From assembly GCF_003286085.1 (NCBI RefSeq), contig NW_020825294.1, positions 12,112,501 through 12,176,500 of the forward strand: DNA of 64,000 nt, in the 5' to 3' direction. The stretch comes from Drosophila persimilis (lineage: Eukaryota > Arthropoda > Insecta > Diptera > Drosophilidae). Position numbers and translations under genes: made by a program. Position 1 is the first letter of the stretch. Every line of letters begins with the position of its first letter. Of this stretch, positions 1-11,962 are shown one piece after another. The notes below the pieces were generated by a model that was given only the letters and a program-made list of their open reading frames with translations, did not search any database and was not told the origin of the DNA.

Positions 1-1885
1 CCTCATACAGCGGACGGATTTGCTCCCACACAATATCCATATCCTGGCGAAAGTTGCCCGACTCGTAAGCCAGGTACCAGTACTCGCCGCCATTGGTCAC
101 ATCTACAAGAGCAGAGCTGTGAGACCGACTAGGAAAGTGTGCATTTCGAACTCACTGTTCACATAGGCCACCTCCTGCATTACATCAATGAGCTGCTCGT
201 AGCTGTCGCGCATTCCACGTCCGGCTTTTCGGTGATACTCCACCCACGTGTGCTGTAGCTCATCCCAATCCCTACTCTTGGCCATGATGTCCTTGAGGTG
301 TGGTATGTAGTGCAGGTCGCACTGGAATGGCTGCTGGTAGGCGCAGACACTGGCGCTGTTGTATAGGAAAAGCATTTCATTCAACAGGCGATTGTACTAT
401 AGGAACAAGAGCTTTAAAAATATGGGATCATTGGCTAAATGCACGGAGCTCTCACCCTGTCTAGAACGTCCAAGGGCAGAGCGTTGGGCCCCACTTCAGA
501 CTGCAACATCAGTTGTCTGTAGAGGCGGCGATCAAAGATGAGGTCCTTGTTAATGCGCTTCGACTGTTCCGCCGTGATTCGCTGGAACTCCACATAGCGT
601 TGTTGAGCATTAAGCTGGGGGGTGAGAATGAGAAGAGGTTACATTTTAGTAGAAGGACTTTCGTAGCTTGGTCTTCACTAAAGTAAAACATTAGGGCCGC
701 TCATATGTCTACCTCCAGCACCGATAAGTACATACTCGTACAACTTTTCACGATTGCAAAAACTCTCATACTGTAGTATGAGAACTCTTTGACATTGGCA
801 TGTCTGCCTGGGAATCTGACAAGGCAACTCGACCTTCAGAACGCAACTTTTTTGACTTTTCTGTGTGTGTCTGTGGTCTGTACGAAAACTGCGAACACAA
901 GCCAGCCAGCCTTAGGTACATGGGAAAAAGGTGCACCACCACCACGAAGATCGCGTGCCGTTCAACCACAATTACGAGTACGAGTACGAGTAAGAGTTAG
1001 AGTACGAGCTGTACTTGCTCGAGGTTTACCCGAGACTACTCACCGCTTCCGTCTGTGTAAAATCGTTTACGTTTGTCTCGAAATTCCACTGGGCCGCCAC
1101 GTTGGCCATGCACTCCAGGGAGCCCTTCTGATCGGATTCCACCAACAGAGTGCGCAGCTTCTCCAGCTCCTGCTGGTAGCGACGGTCCTGTTGGTACCGC
1201 TGCCGCTCCAGGTAGCCCTGATTGAGGTTGAAGCGGTCCTGGTTGGACAGGAAGGGGTTCTCGAAGCGATTCCGGTTGTTCACCCCCACAAAATCCACAT
1301 TGGGATTGTTATTATAGTTGTACTGGTCGTTGGGGTTGTAGTTCCTGTTGTCTGGAGTGGAGTAGGGGACATCCGAGTATCGGCCGTTGGCGTTGGGATC
1401 AATTCCAGAGTTGCGATCGGTGGTGCTGGAGATCGGACCGTAGTTGTGGTTGGCATACTGATTGGCATCCGCGCTGAAGGGTGAGTCAGGGTGCTCGCTG
1501 AAGTTCACACGCGGCGAGGGATAGGCATAGCCTATTCTCATGCGTTCGTCATAGGTCTGGCCGTACTGCAAGCGAGAGATCACCGGGTTAATGGGCATAC
1601 CAATGAGCCAAGGGAAAGCCTAGCCTGAAAGTAAAAACACACCCTAAAGTCATCGGATCCGTCATCCGCGGCTCCCCCGCCGACATCGTCCGCATAGGGC
1701 GGCCCGTAGCGTTGGTCGCGATTACGATCCGCCCTCAACTGGGCGGGCGTCGTAGCCACGTTGGGGGTGTAGCCATTGTAGGAGATCTCCGGCTGTGGGG
1801 TCGGCAGATTAAGCTGTGGACTGGCCCAGGCTAGGCCAAGACAAAGGCAAAGCCAAAAAGAGCATGTGGGCAAAACACCGTGCAT
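1..1885 (-). CDS. Ance-3: Ance-3-like angiotensin-converting-enzyme relative, 5' part (gene continues beyond the left edge)
   Basis: Five exons join in frame with GT-AG borders: 1885-1643, 1565-1044, 614-456, 396-157/156 and 102-1. The first exon starts with ATG at 1885 and encodes a signal peptide (MHGVLPTCSFWLCLCLGLAWA). A long low-complexity Asn/Tyr/Pro-rich stretch follows (repeated N-N-Y-N, R-N-R-F types) in exon 2. The M2-family peptidase domain then begins; exons 3-5 contain ACE-like segments such as SASVCAYQQPFQC, AKSRDWDELQHTWVEYHRKAG and NGGEYWYLAYESGNF. The long N-terminal extension fits Ance-3 better than Ance or Ance-2, and the position beside the Ance/Ance-2 cluster agrees. The catalytic region lies outside the window, so whether the enzyme is active cannot be judged here. 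A secreted or membrane-bound extracellular protein is expected. Intron 2 (615-1043) holds a short CGAGTA-type repeat near 975-1010. The family is certain; the paralogue name is inferred. Confidence 0.75.
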
Positions 1886-4173
1886 TATGCTTATCTTAAA
1901 ATCTATATTTCACACTGCCAAGGTCGGGACTGACAGCTCACTTATTAAATCTTTCACAAGCAATTAAGTACTTTAATTGCAATCACAAGATTTTCTTAGA
2001 CCATGCCTGTAAGTGTCAAAGAACTTTACTGATCGAAAAAGTGATCTGTGAGACACAATAGCTTTCACTCTTTGGGACACTTTTTTCTCTCCCTTTGACA
2101 GAGCACAAGATCTCGTACCGCCCACGTAACGTCATGGAACGATCGCGTCTAAAACTCTACTGACTAGACGGTAAGAATATTATTCGAAATTACTTTGTTA
2201 CTTTTTTCCAACTCGAAAATGAATTCAAATTTGAGCGCAGTCCCAGCTGCAGCCAGCGTCGCTGCCGGCGCTGTCGTCAGATGTTTCTATATATTTTCGT
2301 GTGAGATAATCGCAATTAGCACTGGGACTCGGTCTCCGGCGATGTTGCTTCTGTCGACGTCTCTCTGCTGCAGCAACAACTACTCGTACAATCAAATCAT
2401 CCATAAGCTTGTGAACAACAATGAGGCACCTGTATGCGTGTGTATCTGTGTTGTGCATGCATGTTGGCAATTATAAGGGAGGGTGAGGGCACTTATCAGT
2501 CGAAAAGCTTAACCGCATAATACCCGTACTGGTACTCGTACTTGTAGCCCCAAGCCAAGCCCCAGCGACTGTGAGAAAGTACATAACGATTGAGTGAGTT
2601 TCTGTTTTTGTTGCTGTTTCTGTTTCTGTCGGTGGGGACATCCAGAAGTCACTCAACGTGAGTCGCTGGTTATCTGTGCTAAGTAAGCTAACGATAGCTC
2701 AGACCCTCATTGAGCAACAGTCACCGCCACCCCCATCCAATTTAACACTAATCTTCCCCCTATTTGCTGTGGCCGGCCTAAAGCACCTGAATGCAAATCA
2801 GTGACCCGTAGAGCGAGGCAAATTTGTTGCTGATCGGCTATTCGCCGCAGCTGGCGCTGATGTTGCGCATGCGTTCCACAAGGCAGCGCCGCCACCCGCA
2901 TTTGTGGAATTTCTTGATTGTCGCTCTTGACCCAGCGAAATGTGGAAAATGTTTGGGATGATGGGTATGTGTTCTCTAGAACTAATGCGTTTGGCATCTG
3001 TTTGGCCTTCGACTAGCAACAGGGCGACACAAAATATCAATTAAACTCCAAATAACACCCTACCCAAAACACAGGGTCTGAATCCTGAACGTATCATAGT
3101 CGCGTAATAACGATACATATTTTGTTGGAGAAGTTTAAGCTTCGGGCATTAATTCCTGGTTTATTCATCTAGTTTGCTTGTTAACAACTACCACCCTTAT
3201 TTTTGGAATGTGGAATATTTTCAGTCGGGCCTGACCCAGTGATCTAGTGATCAAAGTTCTGACTCACAGAAAACTTACAGATACATGAGTATGCACAAGG
3301 AGAGAGCAATCCGTAGAGGTGATAGCTGGTGCTTGGTGACTGGCCACCCGAGTACAGTGAATGAGTTGGCATGCTGATTGATTGCTTGATTGCTATCCCA
3401 GTGGCGTCCAGATGCGAATGCATGCTATGAATGTACCTATATATACTATACACATATACAAATATACATACATATGTACCCACATGTGCGATTCAGTCTG
3501 TAATTAGATTGGGATCTGCAAAGTCTATCTGTCTCGGATATGAGCTCATAAATATTAGCCAGATTTATGATGTGGTTGGCTGCTCAGTGATATATTCTTA
3601 CCTGAAATAAAGGCACAATTTTTTTTGGGGGAAAAAGCTAATTGAGAGTCAAGGTCAGGCATGGCTCTCTCAACTCCCGTCCATACCAGATCTTACAGAA
3701 GTTCTGGACTAGTCGAACCGTGGGAAAATATTGTAGTATTGGCTGTCAACTGTCCGTAAATAATTAATTTACACGAATGAATAATTAGTGTAACTCAATA
3801 CCCAATGCCCGGCAAAGCGAAGAGCGCTTAGAGTGACGCACTCCAAGCACGTACTGCAGTTAATATTTATTTTTATTTTTATTCCTTAGCTATAGTTATT
3901 TGTTCGGTTCTAATGAGTGGCTGTCGAGTGAAGAGCCTCTGAGAGTCATCATAATCAAGTGCATTTTAATTATAGTTGCACGCCTGTGTTGTGCCTTTGT
4001 TTTAGACTCTTTCCGGTATCTTTTTAAGACAATGGAAGGCTCTATTTACGAGTTTATCATCATTGCAAATATTTACCGGGTAAGTCCAGATCGAGCTGAT
4101 GAGATCCCAGGCCCAGAAATCTTCCATTTGAGATGCTCTTTAATGCTAATATTCTTTTGGTTTTGGGGTTGAC
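1886..4173. other. Intergenic DNA between Ance-3 and Acyp
   Basis: No open reading frame here looks like a gene. The stretch nearest Ance-3 (about 1886-2200) is probably its promoter and 5' leader, since transcription runs leftward from there. The rest is A+T-rich with short TATA/TACATA-type runs (3430-3485). The longest open frames (2195-2476, 2707-2997, 3900-4172) have no recognisable domain and overlap on both strands. Confidence 0.6.
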
Positions 4174-4524
4174 TCAATATAGTCGGACTCTTTTGTTTTT
4201 TTTTGGAACTGGAGTCTCTGCATAGCCATCGGCTCTGACGTGGAAATTGGGAAAGCCATATCCTTCCTTCTCACGTGGCCTACTGAACTTCACCCTCTCG
4301 ACATTCGACTCGGGACTGCCCGTGTTTTTCAGCCACTCCTTCATCACGTCGATCTCGGGAAGCCGCCCCTCCATGTAGCCCCTGACAGTGCCTTTTGCCG
4401 TGTTCATGCACCAGCCCCGAAGTCCCATGGTCTTGGCCTTGATCATGGCATGATGCCGGAAATAGACGCCTTGGACCTTACCATATACCTCGAACTCGCA
4501 CGAGAAGACACCGTCGGTAAACAT
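4174..4524 (-). CDS. Acyp: Acylphosphatase (116 aa)
   Basis: This is a single uninterrupted frame from ATG at 4524 to a stop ending at 4174. Acylphosphatases are small cytosolic enzymes that hydrolyse acyl phosphates such as 1,3-bisphosphoglycerate or acetyl phosphate. The family signature is visible: CEFEVYGKVQGVYFRHHA near residues 9-26 carries the phosphate-binding loop and the catalytic Arg of YFR. GLRGWCMNTAKGTVRGYMEG near residues 34-53 carries the catalytic Asn in the MNT segment. The length (about 100 residues plus a basic C-terminal tail with KKNKRVRLY) is usual. The sequence closely resembles Drosophila Acyp, including the CEFEV start and DVMKEWL helix. It lies head to tail with the Ance cluster on the same strand and has no visible introns. 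It sits just left of the duplicated region (homology among cluster units begins near 4899), so it was not copied with the Ance module. Confidence 0.92.
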   Translation of the reverse strand: MFTDGVFSCEFEVYGKVQGVYFRHHAMIKAKTMGLRGWCMNTAKGTVRGYMEGRLPEIDVMKEWLKNTGSPESNVERVKFSRPREKEGYGFPNFHVRADGYAETPVPKKNKRVRLY

Positions 4525-5334
4525 GTTTTAGCGGTACCGAAACACGACATTCAATTTTGAATTTTGTATTCATTCATTTATTTGATATTCCATTTTTATT
4601 TTGAGTAATAAGTTGATTTTAAAATCAGAGAGCAAGGTGCGTTTAAATACTGAAACTTTAAGCGTATTTCGATGAAGGACGGCACGATTCATAGATGATA
4701 ACTTTAAAGAATCCTTCACAAAGTTTTCGATTTCTTTAGCATTTTAATTTGATGTTGAATTGTATGCAACTAATAATTCGGCATCTATGCCCATCGTCTA
4801 TAGTCATGTTCTCGAATCCTTAAACTTAAATTATTTTTGGGATAATTCTAGGAACCCTAGTTTCCAACGATTAAATTGTCTCGAAAGGTCACATCTTCAA
4901 TTACATTTCCACATGAATTTGACATGAATTCTACTGTACAATAAAAGGCATACTTACAGGCTGAGTTGGAAATTCCCAACCATTCATAATCTTCATCGAA
5001 AAATAAAAATGCTGTTAAACAGAAGCGTTGTAAACGAAAAAGATTCAATAGTAGGTAAAAAAACATCCTGTTCCCTACTTTCAGGTACGAGAAGGGCACC
5101 AAAAATACGGATATAAACTATATTTCCCAATTACCGTCTAGCCCTAGAATAGTATGGGGAAGGACCTATTTCCCCAAAGTGAAACATTTTCCCGAGATAT
5201 GCGTATACAAAGGCTCAACAACACATTACTCTTGACAGTCAACGCCCCAATTTTCGATGGTTTCACTCTGATTTTTGTAACCTTATGGAATTTCAGAAAC
5301 AAAAAATTCATTTTTTCTTTTAATACTATGTGTT
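4525..5334. other. Acyp 5' flank and left boundary of the duplicated cluster
   Basis: 4525-4898 is unique A+T-rich DNA that should contain the Acyp promoter. From about 4899 (the word AATTACATTTCC) to 5334 the sequence is shared with 29361-29809 and 33777-34209, the 3' flanks of the other Ance-2 copies, with few substitutions. The point at 4899 therefore marks the edge of the amplified block. Conserved open frames on both strands (5144-5402) recur in every copy but resemble no protein. I read them as conserved flank, not genes. Confidence 0.7.
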
Positions 5335-7280
5335 CTATGCCCAACCCACATCCAGATTTTGTAGCTGATTCTGCTGCACCAACCAATCGTGTAGGGGCTT
5401 GAAGTAGGCCAACAACCCATCAATATTGATCTCCGGCTCACCCACCAACTCCTGCAGGACGTCACTGTAGGGCACGGATGAGCCTAGGGCCATGGCACGC
5501 TGTAGACTGGCACCGATCTGACGCTGGTCGGAAATATCGCAGAGATCCAAAGCTTTCCTAGGGTTATCCTTTCCGAACTGAAGCGTCGATGTGCAGTAAT
5601 GCTTGAGCAGCTGAAACTGTAGAACGGTGCTCAGGATGTTGCTGAAAGGGATAATTGATCAAGACATTTGCTAGGAGATTCTCCACATAGGCTTTCAACC
5701 TGGCATACTGGTCATCCACCTCCATAAGCAACTTGGCTGGGACGTCAAACTGTTCGTTACTGCGTTTCCGAGGGGCTGCCGCTCCCGTGTAATGTTCCGT
5801 CAGTCGCCAGTAGGCCTCGTTGTCGTCCGCTCGGATGTGTCCACTTAGGACCTCCACACGATAGCGATCGAGGACATAGAAGACGGGCAGCAGGAAGACC
5901 ACACGCAGACCGTGCACATACAAGCGGTTCAGTCGAGCGGGCAACTCGAGCCACTTTCCCTCCTGCAGCAAGCCCAACTTCTGAAGGTAGCGTGGAGAGG
6001 TGGCCGCCAGGGAGAAGCACTTGCCAATGGCATCGCCGAAGCTGGGAAAGGGTTCATCGCGCAACAGGGTTGGCTGGCCGGAGGCAGCTCGGTTGTAATA
6101 AAGATCACTCTGGGCCTCAAACATATTGAGGAAACGCTCCTCGTCATTTAGGGGACAGTAGGTGAAGTTGGTTATGGGAAGGGTGTAATACCGCCAGACC
6201 TTGTGCCAGCAACGGTCGTCATCATCAGCAGCCACGACCTGAGCATTTGTCCAAAGGGAGCTGGAAGAGATCACTTTGAAAATTCCTTGCTGGAGAATAT
6301 CTGTTTTATCGGAATTACCTTTCCAGCAATGGCAGACCAAGTCCCCTAAAGTACTCGGCCACATTCCAGAACACTCTCTGCGTAGTGCTCAACCCGCGAC
6401 GATGGAGGTCTTGGGTGATATTTGCCAGCCGATGGGGGGCGATGGTAAGTCCACATACCACTCGGCACGAACCCGTCTAAAGGCGTTTCCTATGAAGACC
6501 TCGGCCAGATGCTGTGGATACGGTCTGCCCCGGGGCACCAACCGTTCTCCGTGCATCTTTCTCAAGGAACCCCTAACATGAGCGTGGAACTGAAGGAACA
6601 ACGGCCTCAGTCCAGCCATCAGCCGATCCAGCAATGACATGGTCTGCGCTCCGCCCATCTCCAGCGATCGGAACCAATAATCTTGGGCCCGCGGATATCC
6701 ATTAAGTTGGGCGGTCTTCTTATACAACTCCATGAAGGCCACAAACTGATCCCGAGTGGCCAGTCCAGTCTGCTTTCGCCACTCATACCAGTAGTACTCG
6801 ATCTCATCCAGGTCACGGCTCTCCTGGACTATTGCCTGAACCTCTGGTATTAGCCGCAAAGTGCAATTCCCTGGCTGCTTATAAGCGCATAGTAGGACGT
6901 TGCGGTAGCTGTCGCTCATGTTGGAGGCGAGCGCATAAACTTGAGCGAGCTCCATGCCATCCAAGGCATTGTAGCCCAGCCTCGGTATCCTCTCCAGCTG
7001 CCTCTTCTGGCTGGCATCCCCCAACTTCAAACGCTTGAACTTTGCCAGATGAGGCATCAGAGATTTTAGGTAGTTCAGCAGCTTTTCGTCCGCTATTTCC
7101 AGCCGTCCAGTTGTTGGTTGGCCTCTACGAGGAAGGTAGTCAAAGTAGAGTCAGTCGAGGAACTAGGCAGGACAAAGCCTACAAAGATCTGAATGGAAGG
7201 GATGTCATGTTGAAATCATCTCCTTTGGGCAACACTTCAACGGCGCTTGGACTCACCAAAACCACCAACAACCTCCCCAT
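5335..7280 (-). pseudogene. Ance-2: Ance-2-like gene, unit 1, frameshifted copy
   Basis: All four exons can be placed by comparison with the intact copies: 7280-7257, 7188-6319, 6260-5700 and 5641-5335. Splice sites are kept, but exon 2 is broken twice. Near 7097-7102 about 81 bases are replaced by 5 (net loss 76), removing codons around the LAGIYDQVV segment and shifting the frame. Near 6425-6440 the sequence has rearranged G's and one base fewer than the intact copies, so the frame runs out after VDLPSP. The second Met of the signal peptide is also Arg here. Exons 3 and 4 are otherwise open, suggesting recent inactivation. As in the other copies the zinc motif is already absent. A shorter product starting downstream is conceivable but would lack a signal peptide. 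Confidence 0.85.
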
Positions 7281-7846
7281 AGTCCCACACTTTCTACTCG
7301 TACAAATTTACTTTCGCAACTCAGTTGTCGCTCATTTAAATTCCCGGCACAATATCCAACCTTCGCAAACTTTTTCAGACGTTCTGCGCCGGCGCAGCTC
7401 TCGATACCAACTAACCAACGGAGGCCGACGACAGAGGCCATGGCCAGAAGCCCAGTCGACTATTGGCTGAGCACCCAGTAGCCAATTTTTAATTATAATC
7501 AAGTGGAGCACGGAGCGGGTATGACACTGTGCCAGTGTTCCCTGTGCTCAGCTTTTGGCTGACTGAGGCGAGATGTGTACGAGGAATAAACTAACTTAGC
7601 TTGAGTGTTTTCGACCAACGAAGCCAATCCATCCTTGTATTAGATACGCTTGTACTAGAATGAGAATTTGATTTTACGCAAAAAGCATACCTACCAATTC
7701 GACGTGCACTCTCTGTGTTACGAGGGTATACAAACATTTGAATGTAGAAACTCTTAAAAACTCGTTCGTATAAATAATTTAAAACTGGTAAGGCAATTAT
7801 AAACTTTATTGAGCAATGAACTGTGTGAGAACAGAAGGTACTTTAT
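7281..7846. other. 566-base spacer between Ance-2 and Ance, unit 1
   Basis: The spacer between the Ance stop and the Ance-2 start is exactly 566 bases in units 1, 3 and 4. It must hold the Ance 3' untranslated region and the Ance-2 promoter, both genes being read leftward. A poly(A) signal on the minus strand (AATAAAG, complement at 7803-7809) lies about 40 bases after the Ance stop, with another AATAAA overlapping the stop region. An open frame on the plus strand here is not a gene. Confidence 0.6.
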
Positions 7847-10093
7847 TTAAGAGGCCACACACTCTGAAGTAAAGGGGGAGAAAAGTAATGGATTATTCGA
7901 GAGTTCAATAGTGGATCGGGAGTATATAACTTACTATCTGAAGCGGTCCAGCCGATGTGAACACTGTCCTTGATGTTCTCCGCCTCCAGCCAGACGCGAA
8001 GGGGTTCGAAGTATTCGGCAATGGCCTTGCCACTCATGATGCGCTCCCCGTTGAAGGCCTCCAGTGCATCGGGCCAGGGCTTGGAGGCACCCATAGAGAG
8101 CATGTTACTGTGGAGTGGACAAAAGGATCCCCATGGATTAGAAAACAATGTAACTTATTTGAGAGCAGCCCTTACTGGAAGGCTTCGCCTGCTGCTGCAC
8201 TGCCGTAGATATCACAGTTGTCAAGGGGCAGCTCCGCATTGTTGGCATCGTATTGGCCAGCCTTAATGCAGGCGGACTTGTAGAACTGGAACTGGATGAT
8301 GAAGGAGATCAGGTACCTGCGAGAAACCACCAAATTACGTCACAACTGAAGCTCATCATCATCGAGAGATGACCAAACAAACCTAACATAGTCGGTATCG
8401 GCAGATATGTGATATTTGGCAGGGGGGTCGAAGTCCTTCTCGCTGCGCACAACCGGAGGCTCGATGCCGGAATACTGCTCACGCAACTTCCAGAACTCAC
8501 AGTTCCAGTTTGCCTTCTCGACCTCCCCGCGGAACAGCGCCCATCGGTACTTGTCCATTGTGAAAGCAAACGGCAGGAACACGATCTTCTCCAGAGCCGT
8601 GAAGAATAGCTGTTTGATGCGGGCCTCGTCATCGCGAACATAGTTCGACAGCAGGCCGATCCTTTTCAGATGCTTGGGCGTAGAAACGGACAGGGAGACC
8701 ACATCCCCAACGGCTTCATGGAAGCCAGGATTAGCCCCGGCCAAATACACGAAGGGCAGGTGCTGATACTGCAGGGCATACTGAATATGACCCACCTCGT
8801 GGTGGACTGTGAACAGCTGTTCCTGGGTGACGCGGGTGCACTGCTTGATGCGCACATCGTCCTTGATGTACAAATTCCAGGCGCTGGCATGGCATATCAA
8901 GTCGCGACCATCCGTGGGCTTCTCGATGATAGACTTGTCCCAGAAATCCCTATTGTAGATCAAATAGATTTGGATCCAGGCTCAACATGGAATTATAGCA
9001 ATCTTCAATCTTACTTCGGCAATTTGGTGAGGTTCATCGAGGTGAAAAAGTCATCGGCCATTTGGAACATCTTGAGGGGGGTGTACCCTTGTTTCTCCAT
9101 TTCTTCGGTAACATCCACCAGTGGCTTTTCGGGGAAGGGAGAAACAATGTCCGCGATCTCAGACCATTCCTGCGCCCACATGTTGCCGAGAAGATGCATG
9201 GGAATGGGTCCGTTCTCAGAGACCACATCGTTGCCGTAATACTTCCTCAGGCGGTAGCGCACATAACCATGGATCTGCCCGTAGAGCGGGCGGATTTCGG
9301 CGAAGATGTTATCCAACTGCTGTTCGATGGTGTCGTCCTCGTACTCATCCAACCAGAACTCCGCGCCAGAGGTGAAATCTGAGAGAAGGGACAAGTGTGA
9401 AAATGATTTCTGAGGAATCTCCAGCCAGTTTCCGCGTACTATTCAGTTTGGCAGCCTTATTGACCAGCTCCACATAGCGCTCGAAATTGGAGCGCACGGC
9501 CGTGCCTGCCTTGTCGTAGAACTCGCGCCAGTAGTACTTGAGCTCCTCGTGGTCCCGGCTCTTGCTGATGATCTCTTCTATCTCTGGCTCCAGGGCCAGA
9601 TCGCATTTTAACTTGTCCTTGTAGTCGCAGACCTTTACTTTGGCAAAGTTCGACGCCATGGCGGATACGGTTTCCAGGAAATCAGCAAATTCAGCCTCGG
9701 GCAAGGCGCCATATCCGAGTTCGGTCAGGGCCTTGAACTGTCTCTTGATATCCTCCGACTGGTAACTGCGCCACTGGAACTTCTGTAAATCGCTCGAAAT
9801 CTCCCTCCTGAATTTTGCCAACTCAGCAGATATCTCTATTTTTTTCTTTTCGTTCTCATCGTTTATGTTCGAGGCATAAGCCCAGGCAGCCTCTGTTTGC
9901 ACGTTGGTGCGCTTGGCCAACTCCTTGTTCAGATTCTCCAAATACTCTTTGGCCTGAATCTCCTCCTTCACCAGGGCTTGCGCGAGCTAACCAGAGAATG
10001 TTTACCAAAATATAGCCATTGAATCTATTTGTCAAGATGTTGATATCGACTCACCGCCAACGTAGCCAGCAGGTCTACGAGGAATACTCTCAT
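7847..10093 (-). CDS. Ance: Angiotensin-converting enzyme Ance, unit 1 (complete)
   Basis: Seven exons join in frame: 10093-10055, 9986-9440, 9378-9015, 8949-8383, 8316-8176, 8107-7935 and 7863-7847, totalling 1848 bases (615 aa, the length of D. melanogaster Ance). Ance is a secreted zinc dipeptidyl carboxypeptidase that trims C-terminal dipeptides from peptide hormones. The signal peptide is MRVFLVDLLATLALAQA; its Asp is unusual for a hydrophobic core. The zinc site HHEVGH (residues 366-371) and the third ligand Glu395 in GFHEAVGD are intact. Compared with unit 4 this copy has many replacements, including positions near the active site: FLQYQH is ALQYQH, and YRTGANPG is YLAGANPG. Other changes are in exon 2 (EISAELAKFRREISSDLQK). 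All splice sites follow GT-AG and the frame is open throughout, so it is probably expressed but diverging. Confidence 0.92.
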
Positions 10094-10794
10094 CTTGTTC
10101 TGCAAAGCGCTCGCCTACAGAAGTTAAGTCAAAATTTTTTTATTTAGATTATAAACGATTCCATTTTGATGGGATGTTGTGCCATTCAGATGACGTACCT
10201 GAGCTATGCGAATCGTGTAATGTATAATATATCTATTGAAAGGATTTGGTAGCACTAACAGATTTGCAGTGGCAACTCAAGTATCACCGCGATAGGATCG
10301 CGATTGTTGATTAGTTCCACTTGTACTCGTACTTGAATTTACAAAATCAATTTACACCAGAAAAAAAAAATAAAATATGTGTGAAATTATGAAAGCAATT
10401 TGCGGTGAAGTTCTAAAATAAACCCGTCATACTCTGATTAATTCAAATTAGATTCGATTCACAGTCCTAATATTAATAAGCCAATAAACCGACACACGAG
10501 TACCGATACAAAGATCGTTATTATCCCCGATAAGTGGGCTAGCTACCGCAAATGTAAGATATTCTTCAATTTTTTAACGTCCATACGAATGACTTTTGGT
10601 AAATATTGTCCTAAGCCAGTTTATCGCAGCGTATTATGGCTTGGAACCACGTAGTGGCCCCGAGGCTCTCGGGAATTACGGATATTCCTGGCATATTTTC
10701 TTCGCTGGCACCCCAATTATCAAATACCGAATGAGGATTAAAAAAGATAGACGCAATCACAAGATGATTAGTTATTCAACCGAATAAAATAAAA
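10094..10794. promoter_or_regulatory. 5' flank of Ance, unit 1
   Basis: This stretch is alignable by eye with 39047-40400 (unit 4), and its first 350 bases also with 24430-24933 (unit 2, inverted). Blocks kept in all three include TATCACCGCGATAG near 10285, GTACTCGTACTTG near 10324 and GAAAGCAATTTGCGGTGAAG near 10390. Their survival in every copy with an intact first exon suggests the Ance promoter or enhancer. About 500 bases present in unit 4 (roughly 39720-40230) are missing here. Homology stops at 10794, exactly where a DINE-1-type element begins. The function is inferred from conservation only. Confidence 0.5.
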
Positions 10795-11928
10795 ACGAGG
10801 GGGAACGTTGTGAGTTGCTGCGGACACCGCAACTCTACAGTTATACCCGATACTAAGTCAGTATGGCTCTCCTCCGGCAGACGCCGCTAATATTAAACGA
10901 CACGACAAAGAGTGCGTGCGAGAGAGACAGAAAATCAGTCTGAGCGTGACGTCGGGCGCTGCGTAGCCACTAAAAATTGATTTCTTGCTTTTGGCTACAA
11001 AAATGATCCGATCTGATCCAGATTCGGCAACCGGATAGATATGGTCATTGTCTATGATTCTGCGTTTTTAGTTTACTCGATTTTGCAATATTGTGGATGC
11101 AACAGATTTTCGTCCTTTGTGTGGGCGGAAGGGGGTGGGGCGAAATTTTGAGATATACGTTTTATAGTGAGATCTAACAGGAGTGCGGATACCAAATTTG
11201 GTTACTCTAGCTTTAATAGTCTCTGAGATTTATGAATATCCCCAGATCTGCATCCTTTGCGGGGGCGGAAGGGGGTGTGACGAAATTTTGAAACAAACTC
11301 GTCTCGGTCCGATATATTAGGAGTGTGGATACCAAATTTGGTTGCTCTAGCTTTTATAGTCTCTGAGATCTAGGCGCTAATGTTTTACTCTAAGCAAAGC
11401 CGCCTATGCTACGTGTGTGTTAGAGAGAGACAGGGCGAGAAAAAATGAAATTGTTTTCTTGATGCTGGCTATAATAATAATACGATCCAATTCAGATTCC
11501 GCAGTCTAAAAGATATCGTCATTCTCTACGATTCTGCGTTTTTGGTTTTCTCGTATCTTTAAAATTGTGGATGCCACAGATTTTCGCCCTTTGTGGGGGC
11601 GGAAGTGGGCGGGGCAAAGTTTTGAAATATTTTTGTAGCAGTGACATATCACAGAAGTCTGGATCCAAAACATCGTTGCTCTAGCTCTTATAGTCTTTGA
11701 GCATTAGGTGCTGAAGGGGACGGACAGACGGACAGACGGACAGACGGACGGACGGACAGACGGACAGACGGACAGACAGACATGGCTCAATCGACTCGGC
11801 TATTGATGCTGATCAAGAATATATATACTTTATGGGGTCGGAAACGATTCCTTCTGGACGTTACACACATACACTTTTACCACAAATCTAATATACCCCA
11901 ATACTCATTTTGAGTATCGGGTATAAAA
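10795..11928 (-). mobile_element. DINE-1/SGM/ISY-type Helitron, copy R1
   Basis: The non-autonomous element is about 1.13 kb and reads in reverse. On the minus strand it opens with TTTATACCCGATACTCAAAA, then the segment GACCCCATAAAGTATATATA, typical of DINE-1 (INE-1) elements, followed by a variable CTGTCCGTCTGTCCG array (complement near 11718-11782). It ends with a hairpin (GAGTTGC...GCAACTC) shortly before the terminus ACAACGTTCCCCCTCGTT. A subterminal 3' hairpin is a Helitron trait. There is no coding capacity. It abuts the end of unit 1 homology. Confidence 0.8.
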
Positions 11929-11962
11929 ATACCATATTTTTTAGCACTTGGATGTAGAAAGA

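Noticed and set aside
789..1484. 231-codon plus-strand frame in the Ance-3 region
   Set aside because: Antisense to Ance-3 exon 2 and biased to Val/Ile by complement of the Asn/Tyr-rich repeat. No protein family fits.
5144..5402. Open frames on both strands conserved in three units (also 29619-29877 and 34040-34277)
   Set aside because: Conservation is explained by the DNA duplication. They lie in the Ance-2 3' flank and have no protein similarity or coding-type substitution pattern.
11715..11790. Regular GACGGACA units resembling a CRISPR-like array
   Set aside because: It is the short tandem repeat inside a DINE-1-type element. There are no spacers and the host is an animal.
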